Shown here one piece after another: positions 11,601 through 19,903 of a stretch of DNA of 64,000 nt (positions are counted from its first letter, which is position 1; the number at the start of each line of letters is the position of its first letter). The stretch is from an uncultured Roseobacter sp. (GTDB taxonomy: Bacteria; Pseudomonadota; Alphaproteobacteria; Rhodobacterales; Rhodobacteraceae). The translations under genes were made by a program, and so were the position numbers. Where the stretch lies: assembly GCF_947491795.1 (NCBI RefSeq), contig NZ_CANLKW010000008.1:1-64000 (forward strand), written 5' to 3'. Under the pieces are notes generated by a model. That model saw only the letters and a program-made list of their open reading frames with translations. It was not told where the DNA came from and ran no database searches.

Positions 11601-12741
11601 GTCAACGATCGACGATGTCTCTGACGACGGGATAGACACCGATGGGAATACCACCGACGATCCGACACAGCTGTCGATTGCGCCGTCGCTAGCGGCGACT
11701 GGCCTGACACTGGAAAAGACCACCCCGCTGGGTGTCGTAACCCGGGGCGCTGTAGTGCCGTACACAATCACCATCCGGAACGAGAACCCGGTTGTGGGTG
11801 GTTCGTTCAACATTGTGGATGTGCTGCCACCGGGTTTGTTGTTTCTGCCGGACAGTGCCACCCTGAATGGAGCGCCCTTCACCGCCACAGTCACTGGCCG
11901 GACTGTTACCTGGATTGGCGTTCCGGTCCCCCCCTTTACAACTGTTAACCTGACGCTGCGTGGCCGCGTCACAGATGGCGCGGGGCCGGGCGAGTTGGTC
12001 AACACTGCGTCTGTGCGCAACCGTACGACCGGTGCGCTTATTCCGCCCTTTGCAACAGCCACGATCCGCATCATGCCAGAAGCTGTTTTTGACTGCGGCG
12101 ACGTCATCGGCAAGGTTTTTGACGACCGCAACCGCGATGGGTACCAGAATCCGGCGGGTTCAACACCTCCGAGCAGCGATACGCTGACAGACGCGGGTCG
12201 CCTGGAGGGAGAGCCCGGGTTGCCGGACATCCGTCTGGTGGGTGTCGATGGAACGACGATCATCACGGACCAGTACGGTCGGTATCATGTGCCCTGCGCC
12301 ATGTTGCCCGAGGATCGAGGCTCGAACTTTATTCTGAAACTGGACACACGGACCCTGCCGACCGGCTTCCGAATGACCACTGAAAACCCGCGCGTTGTCC
12401 GTCTGACCCCTGGCAAACTGACCGAGATGAACTTTGGGGCCGCACTCACGCGGCTGGTTCGCGTAGATCTGAACATGGCCGGTTTCGAGGTGACGGATAA
12501 CGGACGCCTGGCGCTGTCGGCACCGCTGGCAAATGGCCTTGACGGTATGTTGCGGCAAATCGCGGATACACCTGTTCATCTGCGCATCGCTTTCCACCTG
12601 CCACAGTCGGCTGACCCTGTGCAGGAACGCGCAGCGCGAAACAGGATGCGGCTCGTTGAACGACATATTCGTAAAGCCTGGCGCGACATCGGGCAGGTCA
12701 AACTCACCATCGAGCGGACGCTTGTCCGTCGCAGCCAGTGA
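5605..12741 (+). CDS. giant secreted DUF11-repeat surface protein with SdrD-B-like and OmpA-like C-terminal parts
   Basis: This is a 2378-residue predicted exported protein. A signal peptide covers about residues 1-36, with a hydrophobic core and a cleavage region ending AAQA. The mature protein is a string of about thirteen DUF11/Ig-like modules of roughly 110-150 residues, each opening with patterns such as ADIAVVKTSS, VTYNLVVANDGP and TDTLP. SdrD-B-like modules (GNVFRDFDSN near 1115; GKVFDDRNRDGYQN near 2168) interrupt the string. Three adjacent modules at about 1418-1787 are close copies. The last ~95 residues (from VRVDLNMAGFEVTD) look like a degenerate OmpA-type domain with LALSAPLANGL. 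The next gene, an outer-membrane barrel, starts 11 bases after its stop, implying a joint function in adhesion or envelope architecture. The role is inferred; no catalytic motif is seen. Confidence 0.85.
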   Translation: MSTGLTEYTSLRREFFSYLTSLVVLAFLAFSSAAQAQNVDWLLNLDDTGFDPTAAGSTAQYNLTVTNNGFGPADAPATTLDIEVPLTTRLLSATGGISGCAPLPASGGSTVTCNVPAIPANGGTVGLLLDLEVSQQGSVVLNASVPDAGDSDPANNSVSETTTVTQGADTRIDVQGPTTAASGSTVTYNLVVANDGPDSVSDIIVDFPIPTGLANVSPPPGCTLGGSTYSCTIPGPVAPGATAQLSFDGQISAAASSTVTPVASITGASIPDPDTANGTDSLDTTISSGSDLVMNKSRSPAGTLLVGDTAVFTLAPTYTGDNPSGLTVIDTVPSNYSIDSVVPASGWNCTINGQQVTCSLVGGSGPGADVALPTIAINTTVVSVGNPVNTAGITATGPSDPDPSNNADNDGGATIQEPTVDLAAIKTGPTPSLVVVGNPYDFEISARNEGTADFFGTIVLTDNLPAGLQLTGFSLSGWTCAPAPVVSGPATITCDRVYTAGSPLAAGATTPAVTLETVVTQTGSISNSMTVSSPDANIADLNPGNDTTSTSVSASTPGASADIAVVKTSSATPVAGQTQTFTFVISNAGPQTATNVTFTDTLTNLVNNVSGGNGNGLVSVSAPGASCVSPSAGGRSIALTCSGLTVPVCAGAGCPTFVVEVTPGGDGGARTNTAEVISEDIADPDLTDNESSVGFTVDPRTDMTITKVASPSPVGAGQNLTYVLTAQNENNGLSAADDVEVTDTLPPDVTFISASPSAGACSTTPTPDTTTLAGSNNLIECQLGTIANGAQRTVTVIVRPNLATRGSSIDNDASVSTSTTETDTGNNDAVATVPVNDPNLDLLVNKSESVDPVAVGDDTVYTVLVRNLGPSAAENVVVTDLLPATGLNYQSHTISAGGTCPTAPSPGDLNGTLICNFAILPAGDTGTITLTARGVSKGTVGNQVSVTSDEVAGGFDNNTANNTQTENTTVRTRADVEVTSKVATPATVNLLDDFVFVITVRNNAGAGLAEADDVIVRDSLPSNMRLTGAPTILVTAGTSTLSSCTGAAGGSSFECNLGTFSSGAEAQITVPVEVTSVASLPEAVSNSATIETSSLDATPGNNTNSGSVTVSSSSLSGNVFRDFDSNAAINGIDSGVGGVPLTLTGTDFDGNTVTRSVTTAADGSYSFDFLPAGTYAITRGATGEDFLTDGTSSAGSAGGTTASPTQTTGISLLAGTAATGYLFPVIPQARIGIAKAVQSGPTANADGSFSVTFRLLVDNLSLEALNNIVVTDPLAGAAPRFGTFSALGSPATDPLARGNYTILAAPSGTCSGLQAGFNGSGAQTVATGFALAAGSTCTIDISLRVQPTVPQPPVLASGGSYENQAAVTGEGATSGQTSATNPLLSDSSDNGTSADANGNGDATEAGENDPTPVAPVFAPGIALIKTADTSALSSPPVAGETITYNFEVTNTGDVTLSNITIADPLPGIVLSGGPIPSLLPGANDTGTFTATYVLTQDDLDRTEVENQATASGTDPFDQVVSDPSGTNNGNDTPLVTPLASDPALALVKIDDDSGIGTPTMIGDVILYSFEITNTGNVTLNNITLTDTLPGVALSGGPIPSLAPGLTDTTTFTGSYSVVQADLDNGRVENSAVATGTPTAGPPPGTDISGTTVSNDTPTVTLINQSAAITLVKSVDDSAFLTTAAVPGDTLTYSFEVTNTGLETLNNITISDPLPGLSITPGPIVSLAPGAVDNTTFVGTYTITPADITAGQIDNTATVVGNYIDGFGAPQTTTDDDNATAVLVPVDAVSEVFPAFTGDGGTTTSILASDTVRNQPATLTNVNLSVVSEDPGVTLDPATGLITLAPGNPAGTYDVTYEICDALNPPICDTAVETVVQGVLPAIETTKTQTVLDNGDGVTGVGDTVSYTILVENTGNTDLENVALVDTLSTLTGRTVPLGTGPTFDTASLGSVEGDLLIGEVATYTATYLLTVADVTDGGMSNTVTASGLTVIPTGVPGAPSTIDDVSDDGIDTDGNTTDDPTQLSIAPSLAATGLTLEKTTPLGVVTRGAVVPYTITIRNENPVVGGSFNIVDVLPPGLLFLPDSATLNGAPFTATVTGRTVTWIGVPVPPFTTVNLTLRGRVTDGAGPGELVNTASVRNRTTGALIPPFATATIRIMPEAVFDCGDVIGKVFDDRNRDGYQNPAGSTPPSSDTLTDAGRLEGEPGLPDIRLVGVDGTTIITDQYGRYHVPCAMLPEDRGSNFILKLDTRTLPTGFRMTTENPRVVRLTPGKLTEMNFGAALTRLVRVDLNMAGFEVTDNGRLALSAPLANGLDGMLRQIADTPVHLRIAFHLPQSADPVQERAARNRMRLVERHIRKAWRDIGQVKLTIERTLVRRSQ

Positions 12742-12752
12742 GGGGGCGTATC

Positions 12753-15700
12753 ATGACCAGATCTCCCCTTTTGCTTTCGGTTTCGCGCGCGGCACTTTTC
12801 AGCGCCGGTATGTTGGGTATGACCATTGTGTCTGCGGCACCGGTTCATGCTCAGGACGCGCAGGACGATGACTGCTATGACGCGGTCGTTCCCCAGCCCG
12901 AAGACTGCTACCGCGCCAACGCTGGCCTCGTGGTCGCGATGCCCACAGGCGAGAATACCGAAAAGATCGACACCTCGCCCGGTGGCAGCTTTGAAGAACA
13001 GGGCTTCTCGATCTCGATTGACAACGAAACGATTGCTGGCGCGCCCGCACCCGTCGACCCGCGTCGCCCTGCGGATATCGCCAACGCGCGCAGAAACGTT
13101 GATCTGCGGTTTGACGGGCTGAACGAACAGCGCCTGCTGAATGTCAGCACCTCAGACCTGCGTGCGGCATACCGCGCCGGAGAAAAGGTTCGTTTCCGCG
13201 CCTCTGCCAACTATCCCGCCTATATCGAAAGGGCCGAAATCCGGATTGTTGATCTCAGCCAGCGCACCAGGCCGACGATTGCAAAACTGCCCGTCGCGTC
13301 AAACGGTACCGTTGGCTGGACCATGCCGCAGGATGGTTCGTCGCAGCTTGCCTATGTGTTGCGGGTCTATGACGCGGCTGGTCGCTTTGACGAGACGCAG
13401 CCGCTTGAGCTGACCCGCACCACAGCAACCTTTGAGACGCATGAGACCGTGCGCGGTGATATCGTCGCGCCGGGTGAAGGCGATGACCGGACGCGCCTGC
13501 GCAACATCCCGACCGGTGGCGGGCGGGTGACTGCGTCTGGACAGGTTGCACCCGGGGCCCGGGTGATCATCCGGGGCGAAGAAGTGCCCGTGGACCCGTC
13601 AGGCCGGTTTGTCACAACGCGCATTCTGCCCGCTGGCTTCTACGAGGTGCCGATTGAGATCATCGAGAACGGCCGCAGCGAAACGATCGTCCGCAATGTC
13701 GAAATCCCCGAACACGACTTTTTCGGGGTTGGCCTTATCGATCTGACCTTTGGCAAAAGGCTGAATGATGACCTTGCCGAAGGGGACCCGGACGACAACG
13801 ACGACACTTATGCGGATGGCCGCATAGCAGGCTTCGTAAAAGGGACCACCGTCACCGGGTACCGCTATACGGCCTCGGTAGACACCGGAAACGGCCCGCT
13901 GAACGAGGCATTTGACCGCCTGGACGAAAAAGATCCGCGACGTGTTATTTCGCGTCTGGATCCTGATGATGTCTATCCCACTTACGGAGACGACAGTTCC
14001 TCCTATGATGATGCTCCCACTTCCGGCCGTTTTTACCTGCGCGTCGAACGTGACCGCACACGGTTTACGTTTGGTGATTTCAAAGCAGGGATCACTGGTA
14101 CGGATCTGCTGTCATCGACGAGGACGTTGTACGGTGCAGAAATCCGTCATGAATCAATGGAAGTTACAGAGGACGGACATGCCCGCAGCAGCTTGAATGT
14201 GTATGCTGCGTCGCCAGAAACCCTGCCGCAAAGAGACATTCTGCGTGGTACAGGCGGATCGGTCTACTTTCTCAGCAGACAGGACATAAACGGCGGATCT
14301 GAAACCATTACAGTTCAGGTCACGGACCCGGTGACAGGCAGAACAGTCAGCTCCAGCACCCTGACCGAAGGGGTGGATTACGAGATTGACTATATCCAGG
14401 GCGTGGTGATCCTGGCCGAACCGCTGTCTTCCTCGGCGTCTGATGGCTCTCTCGTTTCCAGCGGCTCTTCGGGAGAATTCGATGTCGATCTGGTCGCACA
14501 GTATGAATACACACCCGTTGCAGGAACGCTGGATGGCGCGTCGACCGGTGGCCGTGTCGAATACTGGGCCACGGATGATCTGCGGGTTGGCGTCACCAGT
14601 ATGCGCGAAAACACTGGTACCGCTGACCAAAAGATGGATGGTGTTGATCTGCGGTATCAACTCGGTGCGCAGAGCTACGTTGAGGCTGAGATCGCGCGGA
14701 CCGAAGGCCCCGGATTCGGGCGAACGCTGTCGACCGATGGCGGACTGTCGAACACAACCGTTGGAACAGGCAGCGGGCAAAAAGCGCGCGCCTACAGCAT
14801 TGACGCCTATCTCGACACGACAGAGATCGGACTTGGTGTGCCGGGAAGCATCGACTTTTACTACGAGCGCAAACAAGCAGGCTTTTCGACGTTGTCGGAG
14901 GACATCAACAGCGATCAGACCTTGTGGGGTATATCAACGGATGTCGACCTCAGCGACGCACTCAGCCTTGGCGTTGACTTAGAAGATTTCGAAAGCGACA
15001 CGGGGGATGCGCGTACCGAGGCCGAAGTCAGACTGTCCTATCGCCTTGATGAAAAATGGTCGGTAGATGCGGCCCTGGCGCACCTGGACAGAAACGCGGT
15101 TTCAAGTTCCGCAGACACGGGGCGCCGGACCGATGTGGCACTGCGACTGAACTATGAGCCTGACGAAGATCAGCTCTATTTTGTGTATGGTCAGGGTACT
15201 ATCGGCCGTTCCGGTCAGATTGCCAGGAACGACCGCCTCGGCGCGGGGCTCGAGCTTCAACTGAGTGAAAAACTGTCTCTTGGCACCGAAGTTTCCGGTG
15301 GTGACGGCGGTTTTGGCGCAAAAGCGCGACTGGGCTACAGCCCGACCGCCGACAACGAAATCTACCTGGGATACACCCTTGATCCAACGCGCACCGGCTT
15401 CCGGTCAGACACTTTGCTGGGGTCCGCAGAAGAAGAGTTTACAGTCGGTGCCCGGTACAGGGTTTCTGAGACTACGAAAATCTATGGCGAAAACAACTGG
15501 GATCTCTTTGGTAATCGGCGTTCACTGACACGGGCCTATGGTGTGAACTACACACCTGATGCGCGCTGGACATTTTCCGGCGCAGTTGAGAGCGGCAGAG
15601 TGCGGGATGCGATCACGGGCGATTTTGACCGGGATGCTGTTTCGTTCGGTGCGGCCTATGCATTTGAAGACAAACAGGACGCGCGCCTGCGTCTGGAGTA

Positions 15701-16370
15701 CCGTACGGACGACGGCGTTGGGGTGGAGCAGGACCGCGACACCTGGGCGCTGTCCGGAGGGTATTCACACAAAGTGAACCGTGATTGGCGACTCCTGTTC
15801 AACATGGATGCACTGATCTCGAACTCTGACCAGTCTTCTTTCCGGGACGGCGAATACGTTGAGGCCAGCGTAGGTTATGCGTACCGGCCCGTTGATAAAG
15901 AGCGGCTGAACATGCTCTTCCGGTACACGTTTCTCAACGATCTGCCAGGTGAGGATCAGGTCACGGCAAGTGGCTCGACGGAAGGCCCCTCTCAACGCAG
16001 TCATGTGCTGTCGGTTGACGCTATCTATGACATCAGCCCGCGCCTGAGCGTGGGCGGGAAATATGGCTACCGAATGTCCGAGATCGCAGATCGCGGCACA
16101 GATACATTTGTCGACAATACTGCTCATCTTGCGATCTTGCGGTTTGACTGGCATGTCGTCCACAAGTGGGATGCACTCGCCGAAGCACGGATGCTCGCAT
16201 CCGAAGACACGGACGTTGACGAAAATGGCTTTCTGCTGGGGATCTACCGCCACGTGGGCAACAACGCTAAAATCGGTGTTGGCTATGAATGGGGGCGCGT
16301 CTCTGATGATCTGACGGATCTCGACTATGACAGCAGCGGAATCTTTGTGAACCTGATCGCCAAGTTCTGA
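12753..16370 (+). CDS. large outer-membrane beta-barrel protein, partner of the DUF11 protein
   Basis: This is a 1205-residue predicted outer-membrane protein. I chose the ATG at 12753, which has GAGGGGGCGT just upstream; the GTG at 12738 overlaps the previous stop and precedes the signal peptide. The signal peptide ends VHAQ near residue 34. The N-terminal half holds Ig/CNA-B-like segments (VRFRASANYPAYIERAEIRI; GRVTASGQVAPGARVIIRGE) and a middle segment with YPTYGDDSS, RFYLRVERDRTRFTFGDF and GVDYEIDYIQG. The C-terminal ~550 residues alternate aromatic and polar positions like transmembrane strands, and the chain ends in Phe (FVNLIAKF), the usual barrel-assembly signal. It probably anchors, exports or displays the DUF11 protein. 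No family with a known function was recognised. Confidence 0.85.
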   Translation: MTRSPLLLSVSRAALFSAGMLGMTIVSAAPVHAQDAQDDDCYDAVVPQPEDCYRANAGLVVAMPTGENTEKIDTSPGGSFEEQGFSISIDNETIAGAPAPVDPRRPADIANARRNVDLRFDGLNEQRLLNVSTSDLRAAYRAGEKVRFRASANYPAYIERAEIRIVDLSQRTRPTIAKLPVASNGTVGWTMPQDGSSQLAYVLRVYDAAGRFDETQPLELTRTTATFETHETVRGDIVAPGEGDDRTRLRNIPTGGGRVTASGQVAPGARVIIRGEEVPVDPSGRFVTTRILPAGFYEVPIEIIENGRSETIVRNVEIPEHDFFGVGLIDLTFGKRLNDDLAEGDPDDNDDTYADGRIAGFVKGTTVTGYRYTASVDTGNGPLNEAFDRLDEKDPRRVISRLDPDDVYPTYGDDSSSYDDAPTSGRFYLRVERDRTRFTFGDFKAGITGTDLLSSTRTLYGAEIRHESMEVTEDGHARSSLNVYAASPETLPQRDILRGTGGSVYFLSRQDINGGSETITVQVTDPVTGRTVSSSTLTEGVDYEIDYIQGVVILAEPLSSSASDGSLVSSGSSGEFDVDLVAQYEYTPVAGTLDGASTGGRVEYWATDDLRVGVTSMRENTGTADQKMDGVDLRYQLGAQSYVEAEIARTEGPGFGRTLSTDGGLSNTTVGTGSGQKARAYSIDAYLDTTEIGLGVPGSIDFYYERKQAGFSTLSEDINSDQTLWGISTDVDLSDALSLGVDLEDFESDTGDARTEAEVRLSYRLDEKWSVDAALAHLDRNAVSSSADTGRRTDVALRLNYEPDEDQLYFVYGQGTIGRSGQIARNDRLGAGLELQLSEKLSLGTEVSGGDGGFGAKARLGYSPTADNEIYLGYTLDPTRTGFRSDTLLGSAEEEFTVGARYRVSETTKIYGENNWDLFGNRRSLTRAYGVNYTPDARWTFSGAVESGRVRDAITGDFDRDAVSFGAAYAFEDKQDARLRLEYRTDDGVGVEQDRDTWALSGGYSHKVNRDWRLLFNMDALISNSDQSSFRDGEYVEASVGYAYRPVDKERLNMLFRYTFLNDLPGEDQVTASGSTEGPSQRSHVLSVDAIYDISPRLSVGGKYGYRMSEIADRGTDTFVDNTAHLAILRFDWHVVHKWDALAEARMLASEDTDVDENGFLLGIYRHVGNNAKIGVGYEWGRVSDDLTDLDYDSSGIFVNLIAKF

Positions 16371-16711
16371 AACAGGTACAGTCAAGGTTCGCCACTTTGA
16401 CACGACTTTCTCTATGTTCGTGAGGACACACCGAATTTGCTGTTTATGGGCGGTAAGCATGTCGATGGAACGGGCTTTTACTACCCTGACAACCGCCCGA
16501 CTGTCGGTCTCCAACAACCTGTAATCCGCGTCGACTGTTCAGCAGAGTTCTGAATGTCGGCCTTCTTGGAGGAAGGTCGACTTCGTTCTTTAACGCGTTT
16601 TTTCGCGACAGGGAAAAGGTTTGGTCTGGATCCGGCGGCGACAACCTTTCTGTCGCAGGCTCCTCCGTCAGAATCTTCAGACGGCCGCGTTATTCCGTAC
16701 AGGATGAAACT
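16371..16711. other. intergenic between convergent genes
   Basis: The region lies between the outer-membrane protein stop and the stop of the convergent GGDEF-EAL gene. No gene and no strong hairpin terminator were recognised. Confidence 0.4.
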
Positions 16712-18703
16712 CTATACTACTTTCAAACAGTAGCGGTGTTCCTCTTTGATCCATTCGCACAGATCATCCGCGCTCATGGGATGAGCCCAAAAAAAGCCCT
16801 GTCCGATTTCGACTCCAATGGACCTCATTATCTGCATATGGCTTGCTGTTTCTATTCCCTCTGCAAACAGTCTGGCATTCAGACCTTTTGCCATAGCCGC
16901 GGTTGCATGCAGCACCTTGCTCATATTTGAACTTTCGGCCTCCGAAGTAAGCAAACGGTCAATCTTTATTGCGGAAACATTCAAATATCCCACGCGTGCA
17001 AGAGAAGAAAAACCGACGCCAAAATCATCAATTGCTACACCGAAACCAGCCTGAGACAGTTTGCGGATCGTCTCTAACGAAGGGTCATCCTCCTTCAGCA
17101 GAATGTTCTCCAGAACTTCGACAGTAACCTGTTGAGAGCCGATGTCATGCGCAGCAGCAACCTTGCTGAGAACTTCGCAGAATTCAGGGTCTCGCAACGC
17201 CATACCGCTCGCGTTGACGGAAAGCGTTCCGAGGTCAATACCATTGGACCGGCAGCGTTTGAATTCCTGAAAAGCGTTCAGAATGATCTGGCCATCCAGA
17301 GCATCGATCAACTTTACTTCTTCGGCCATTTCGATGAAGTCGGCCGGCCCAACGATCCCTTTGCCCGGGTGTTTCCAACGCGCGAGGGCTTCGACCCCCG
17401 CGACTCTGCCGGTGTTGAGATCAATCTGAGGCTGGAAGAATGCGCGGAATTCCAACCCACGTATTGCCGTCCTGAGTTCATGTTTTATGCGGTGTTCTCG
17501 CTCAATCTGACGGCGCATTTCGGGTTCGAAAAGCGTGACTATGCCCTTTCCGCCCTGCTTGGATTTGTACAGTGCGATATCGGCATTTCCCAGTGCAGCT
17601 TCGATTTCACCATTTGTCTGAGACAGCAGCGCGAAACCGATACTGACCCCAACCGAGCAATCCTGGGACTTTCTTTCGTCTGTAGTCACGGCAATGGGTT
17701 GTTCCACTGCATCGATCAATTGCTGTCCAATTCGCAGGGCAAAAGCACCTGGTCTGGTACTGTCAGTATGCAAGCTGACCAGAAACTCGTCGCCCCCCAC
17801 CCTCGACACGTGAACCTCGCTAATTCCGCCCATTTCGTTAAGTTCGTCCCGCAGGGTCGAAGCGACACTCTGGAGCACAAGATCGCCGGCAGGGTGTCCC
17901 ATGGTGTCGTTAATCTGTTTGAACCCATCGAGATCGAGGCCAAGTACGATTATGTTCTCAAGTTCGTCAGGATAGCGGTCAATTAGGCTTTTGGTCCGTT
18001 CGACAAACTCTGCACGGTTGATCAATCCGGTCAGCTGATCGTGCCACGCCTGATGACGCAACCTGTTTATCATACCGGTCATCGTGCGATGAGCCGGATA
18101 AAAAATCAAAAGCACTTCCAGAGCAATAATCACTAATGTAGCTGCAACGACTGCGATTTGAATATGCTCCAAAGTAGAAGCTCGTTTGTTTGCTGCGGCT
18201 TCAAATAAAGCTACTGCTGTATTCAGCTCACTAAGCAAATTTACAAGTGCGATTTCTTCGAGTTTTGCAGCTGCACTTAGAGCCAACGCAGAGCCAGGTT
18301 CAAAAGAGCGTAGTTCATTTGCCAGTTTTGTGAATTCCAGAGATCGCTGGTCGAGGTTCGCACCCGTGGTACTGAAATAGTGCGAATGGACTGCAGTGCC
18401 CGGGACTACTGCATTGCTCGTGATCCAGTCATGACTACTGGTAAAAATTTCAACACTTTCGGAAAGCAAGGCTTCATACCGGGCATCTGAGTCATCGTTA
18501 TATTTGTGAGCCAGCAACAAAATCCTCTGCGAAAGCATGCGCTGGCGTCCGCTGACGTTTAAAACCTCCTCATCCAAAGCGCCTTGTTTTCCGGTAATGA
18601 TATGCAGGCCGTGACCACCCATCACAAAAAGGACAAGCAGGGCGAGCCCCAAAACGTACCGGATTGCAAGCTTCGCAGGATCGATTCGATGGTGTCTTCG
18701 CAT
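16712..18703 (-). CDS. membrane-bound GGDEF-EAL c-di-GMP protein with PilJ-like sensor
   Basis: A 663-residue inner-membrane signalling protein. I chose the ATG at 18703, with GAGG five bases upstream, over a longer open frame starting at 18796. An N-terminal membrane helix (LALLVLFVMGG) is followed by a periplasmic region beginning NVSGRQRMLSQRI, typical of PilJ/type-IV-pilus-like sensor domains. A second helix follows (VVAATLVIIALEVLLIF), then a GGDEF domain (intact GGDEF near residues 302-306) and an EAL domain (EAL near 438-440, DDFGVGFSS, GIETASH). Both sites look intact, so synthesis and hydrolysis of c-di-GMP are both possible. It neighbours the surface-protein pair convergently, which makes control of adhesion plausible but unproven. 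Confidence 0.9.
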   Translation of the reverse strand: MRRHHRIDPAKLAIRYVLGLALLVLFVMGGHGLHIITGKQGALDEEVLNVSGRQRMLSQRILLLAHKYNDDSDARYEALLSESVEIFTSSHDWITSNAVVPGTAVHSHYFSTTGANLDQRSLEFTKLANELRSFEPGSALALSAAAKLEEIALVNLLSELNTAVALFEAAANKRASTLEHIQIAVVAATLVIIALEVLLIFYPAHRTMTGMINRLRHQAWHDQLTGLINRAEFVERTKSLIDRYPDELENIIVLGLDLDGFKQINDTMGHPAGDLVLQSVASTLRDELNEMGGISEVHVSRVGGDEFLVSLHTDSTRPGAFALRIGQQLIDAVEQPIAVTTDERKSQDCSVGVSIGFALLSQTNGEIEAALGNADIALYKSKQGGKGIVTLFEPEMRRQIEREHRIKHELRTAIRGLEFRAFFQPQIDLNTGRVAGVEALARWKHPGKGIVGPADFIEMAEEVKLIDALDGQIILNAFQEFKRCRSNGIDLGTLSVNASGMALRDPEFCEVLSKVAAAHDIGSQQVTVEVLENILLKEDDPSLETIRKLSQAGFGVAIDDFGVGFSSLARVGYLNVSAIKIDRLLTSEAESSNMSKVLHATAAMAKGLNARLFAEGIETASHMQIMRSIGVEIGQGFFWAHPMSADDLCEWIKEEHRYCLKVV

Positions 18704-18812
18704 GGTGCCTCGGCTGTGCACAAGGGAGTGGAGGACGATTGTTAAAAGGGGCTGGTTAAGAGTTAATAATTTTCTCCGTGTCTGATTGCCGGGCAATTAA
18801 ATAAAAAGCCTC

Positions 18813-19214
18813 AAAGCAGCCGCGTGTATACCGGCGCTTCATGTCCGCACGGACGCTCCTGGTCGGCCTTTGCGAATGTTTCTGACCGCCGGTCAGCGCA
18901 GCGATTACATCGGTGCGAGGGCTTTGCTGAGCGACTTGCCTGAGGCCAAACACATGCTCGCGGATCGTGGCTATGATGCGGATTGGTATTGCGAAGCCCT
19001 TGCATACAATGGGATCACGCCATGCGTCCCGTCGCGCAAAAGCCGCAAAGTCCCAATCCGGCACGACGAAACCCGTTGCAAAAAGCGACACAAAATCGAG
19101 AACGGCTTTACCCGCCTCAAGGACTGGCGGCGTGTGGCCACACGCTACGACAGATGCCCGAAAGTCTTCCTCTCAGCCTGTGCATTGGCCGCCGTCGTCA
19201 TGTTCTGGTTGTGA
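18813..19214 (+). mobile_element. IS5-family transposase C-terminal fragment
   Basis: The frame reads HVRTDAPGRPLRMFLTAGQ, then LADRGYDADW, PCVPSRKSRK, KIENGFTRLKDWRRVATRYD and ALAAVVMFWL, which is the C-terminal third of an IS5/IS427-type DDE transposase. The N-terminal part with the first catalytic Asp residues is missing. The frame becomes unrecognisable upstream of about 18830. No terminal repeats were identified. It is a remnant and cannot transpose. Confidence 0.8.
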
Positions 19215-19381
19215 AATCGACTAACCACTTCCACGGGGCCTTTGCTCCGGTAGCATCCGAAATACTCTACGCAGCTGTCGACGGCCCCTACCCCAACAAA
19301 CCAATCAAAAATAACTACAAGACGTTGAAGAGAGATATCTGGCCCATCGTCGAGAACCCCCACAGCACGGAGGCCGCATGA
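19215..19381 (+). other. short coding-like tail after the transposase scrap
   Basis: A reading frame that overlaps the transposase end in another register continues to 19381. It reads from HFHGAFAPVASEILYAAVDG to PIVENPHSTEAA and then stops. It may be the truncated 3' end of a gene cut by the IS element. I do not recognise the family. Confidence 0.3.
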
Positions 19382-19426
19382 ACGATTTTTGAAAAGGCCG
19401 GGCAACCAATCTGACCGAGCCCTTTT

Positions 19427-19903
19427 CTAGCAATCTACCAAGGCGTTGTTTTTGAAGTCTTGACCCACAGCGCGGTCAGCTTCGAAAGCCAAATGGGACG
19501 CAAAACACCTAAGCGGCGGATAACCAGCATCTCTAAGAGAATAAAAGATGAACCTGATTGAATGCCCTGAGGAAAACGTGGCCCACGCACTATAGCTTAC
19601 CGCCGTTTCATCCAGTTTTTCCAATCCAGAAAAAATCTGCGGAAATTCATTTGCACCAGGGGCGTCGGAGGCTGCATCCCAGTTGTCGAGCATGTATACG
19701 ATTAAATCCGTTTCTTCTGAACTCTGCGGTCGCTTTGAGGAAACAATCCTTGGGTTTTTCTCCTCAATTAGCGAATAAAACGCTTCTGATTGCGCTTCAG
19801 TCATACCTGAGATAACAAACACTCTGGTGCTGGTATCTGCAGCTCCCATTGCGTGGCCCTTTTGAACAAAAACGAACAAGAAAATCAGTAGCCACTGCCT
19901 CAT
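19427..19903 (-). CDS. small secreted protein of unknown function
   Basis: 158 residues from the ATG at 19903, preceded by GAGGAATAGGAC. A longer open frame reaches 20092, but its extra part lacks a ribosome site and the internal start gives a clean signal peptide (MRQWLLIFLFVFVQKGHAMG). The mature part (TRVFVISGMTEAQSEAFYSL, then DLIVYMLDNW and FIFYSLRDAGYPPLRCF) contains no motif I know. It stands alone, with an IS scrap on one side and a long gene-poor stretch on the other. Possibly recently acquired or a lineage-specific gene. Confidence 0.55.
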   Translation of the reverse strand: MRQWLLIFLFVFVQKGHAMGAADTSTRVFVISGMTEAQSEAFYSLIEEKNPRIVSSKRPQSSEETDLIVYMLDNWDAASDAPGANEFPQIFSGLEKLDETAVSYSAWATFSSGHSIRFIFYSLRDAGYPPLRCFASHLAFEADRAVGQDFKNNALVDC

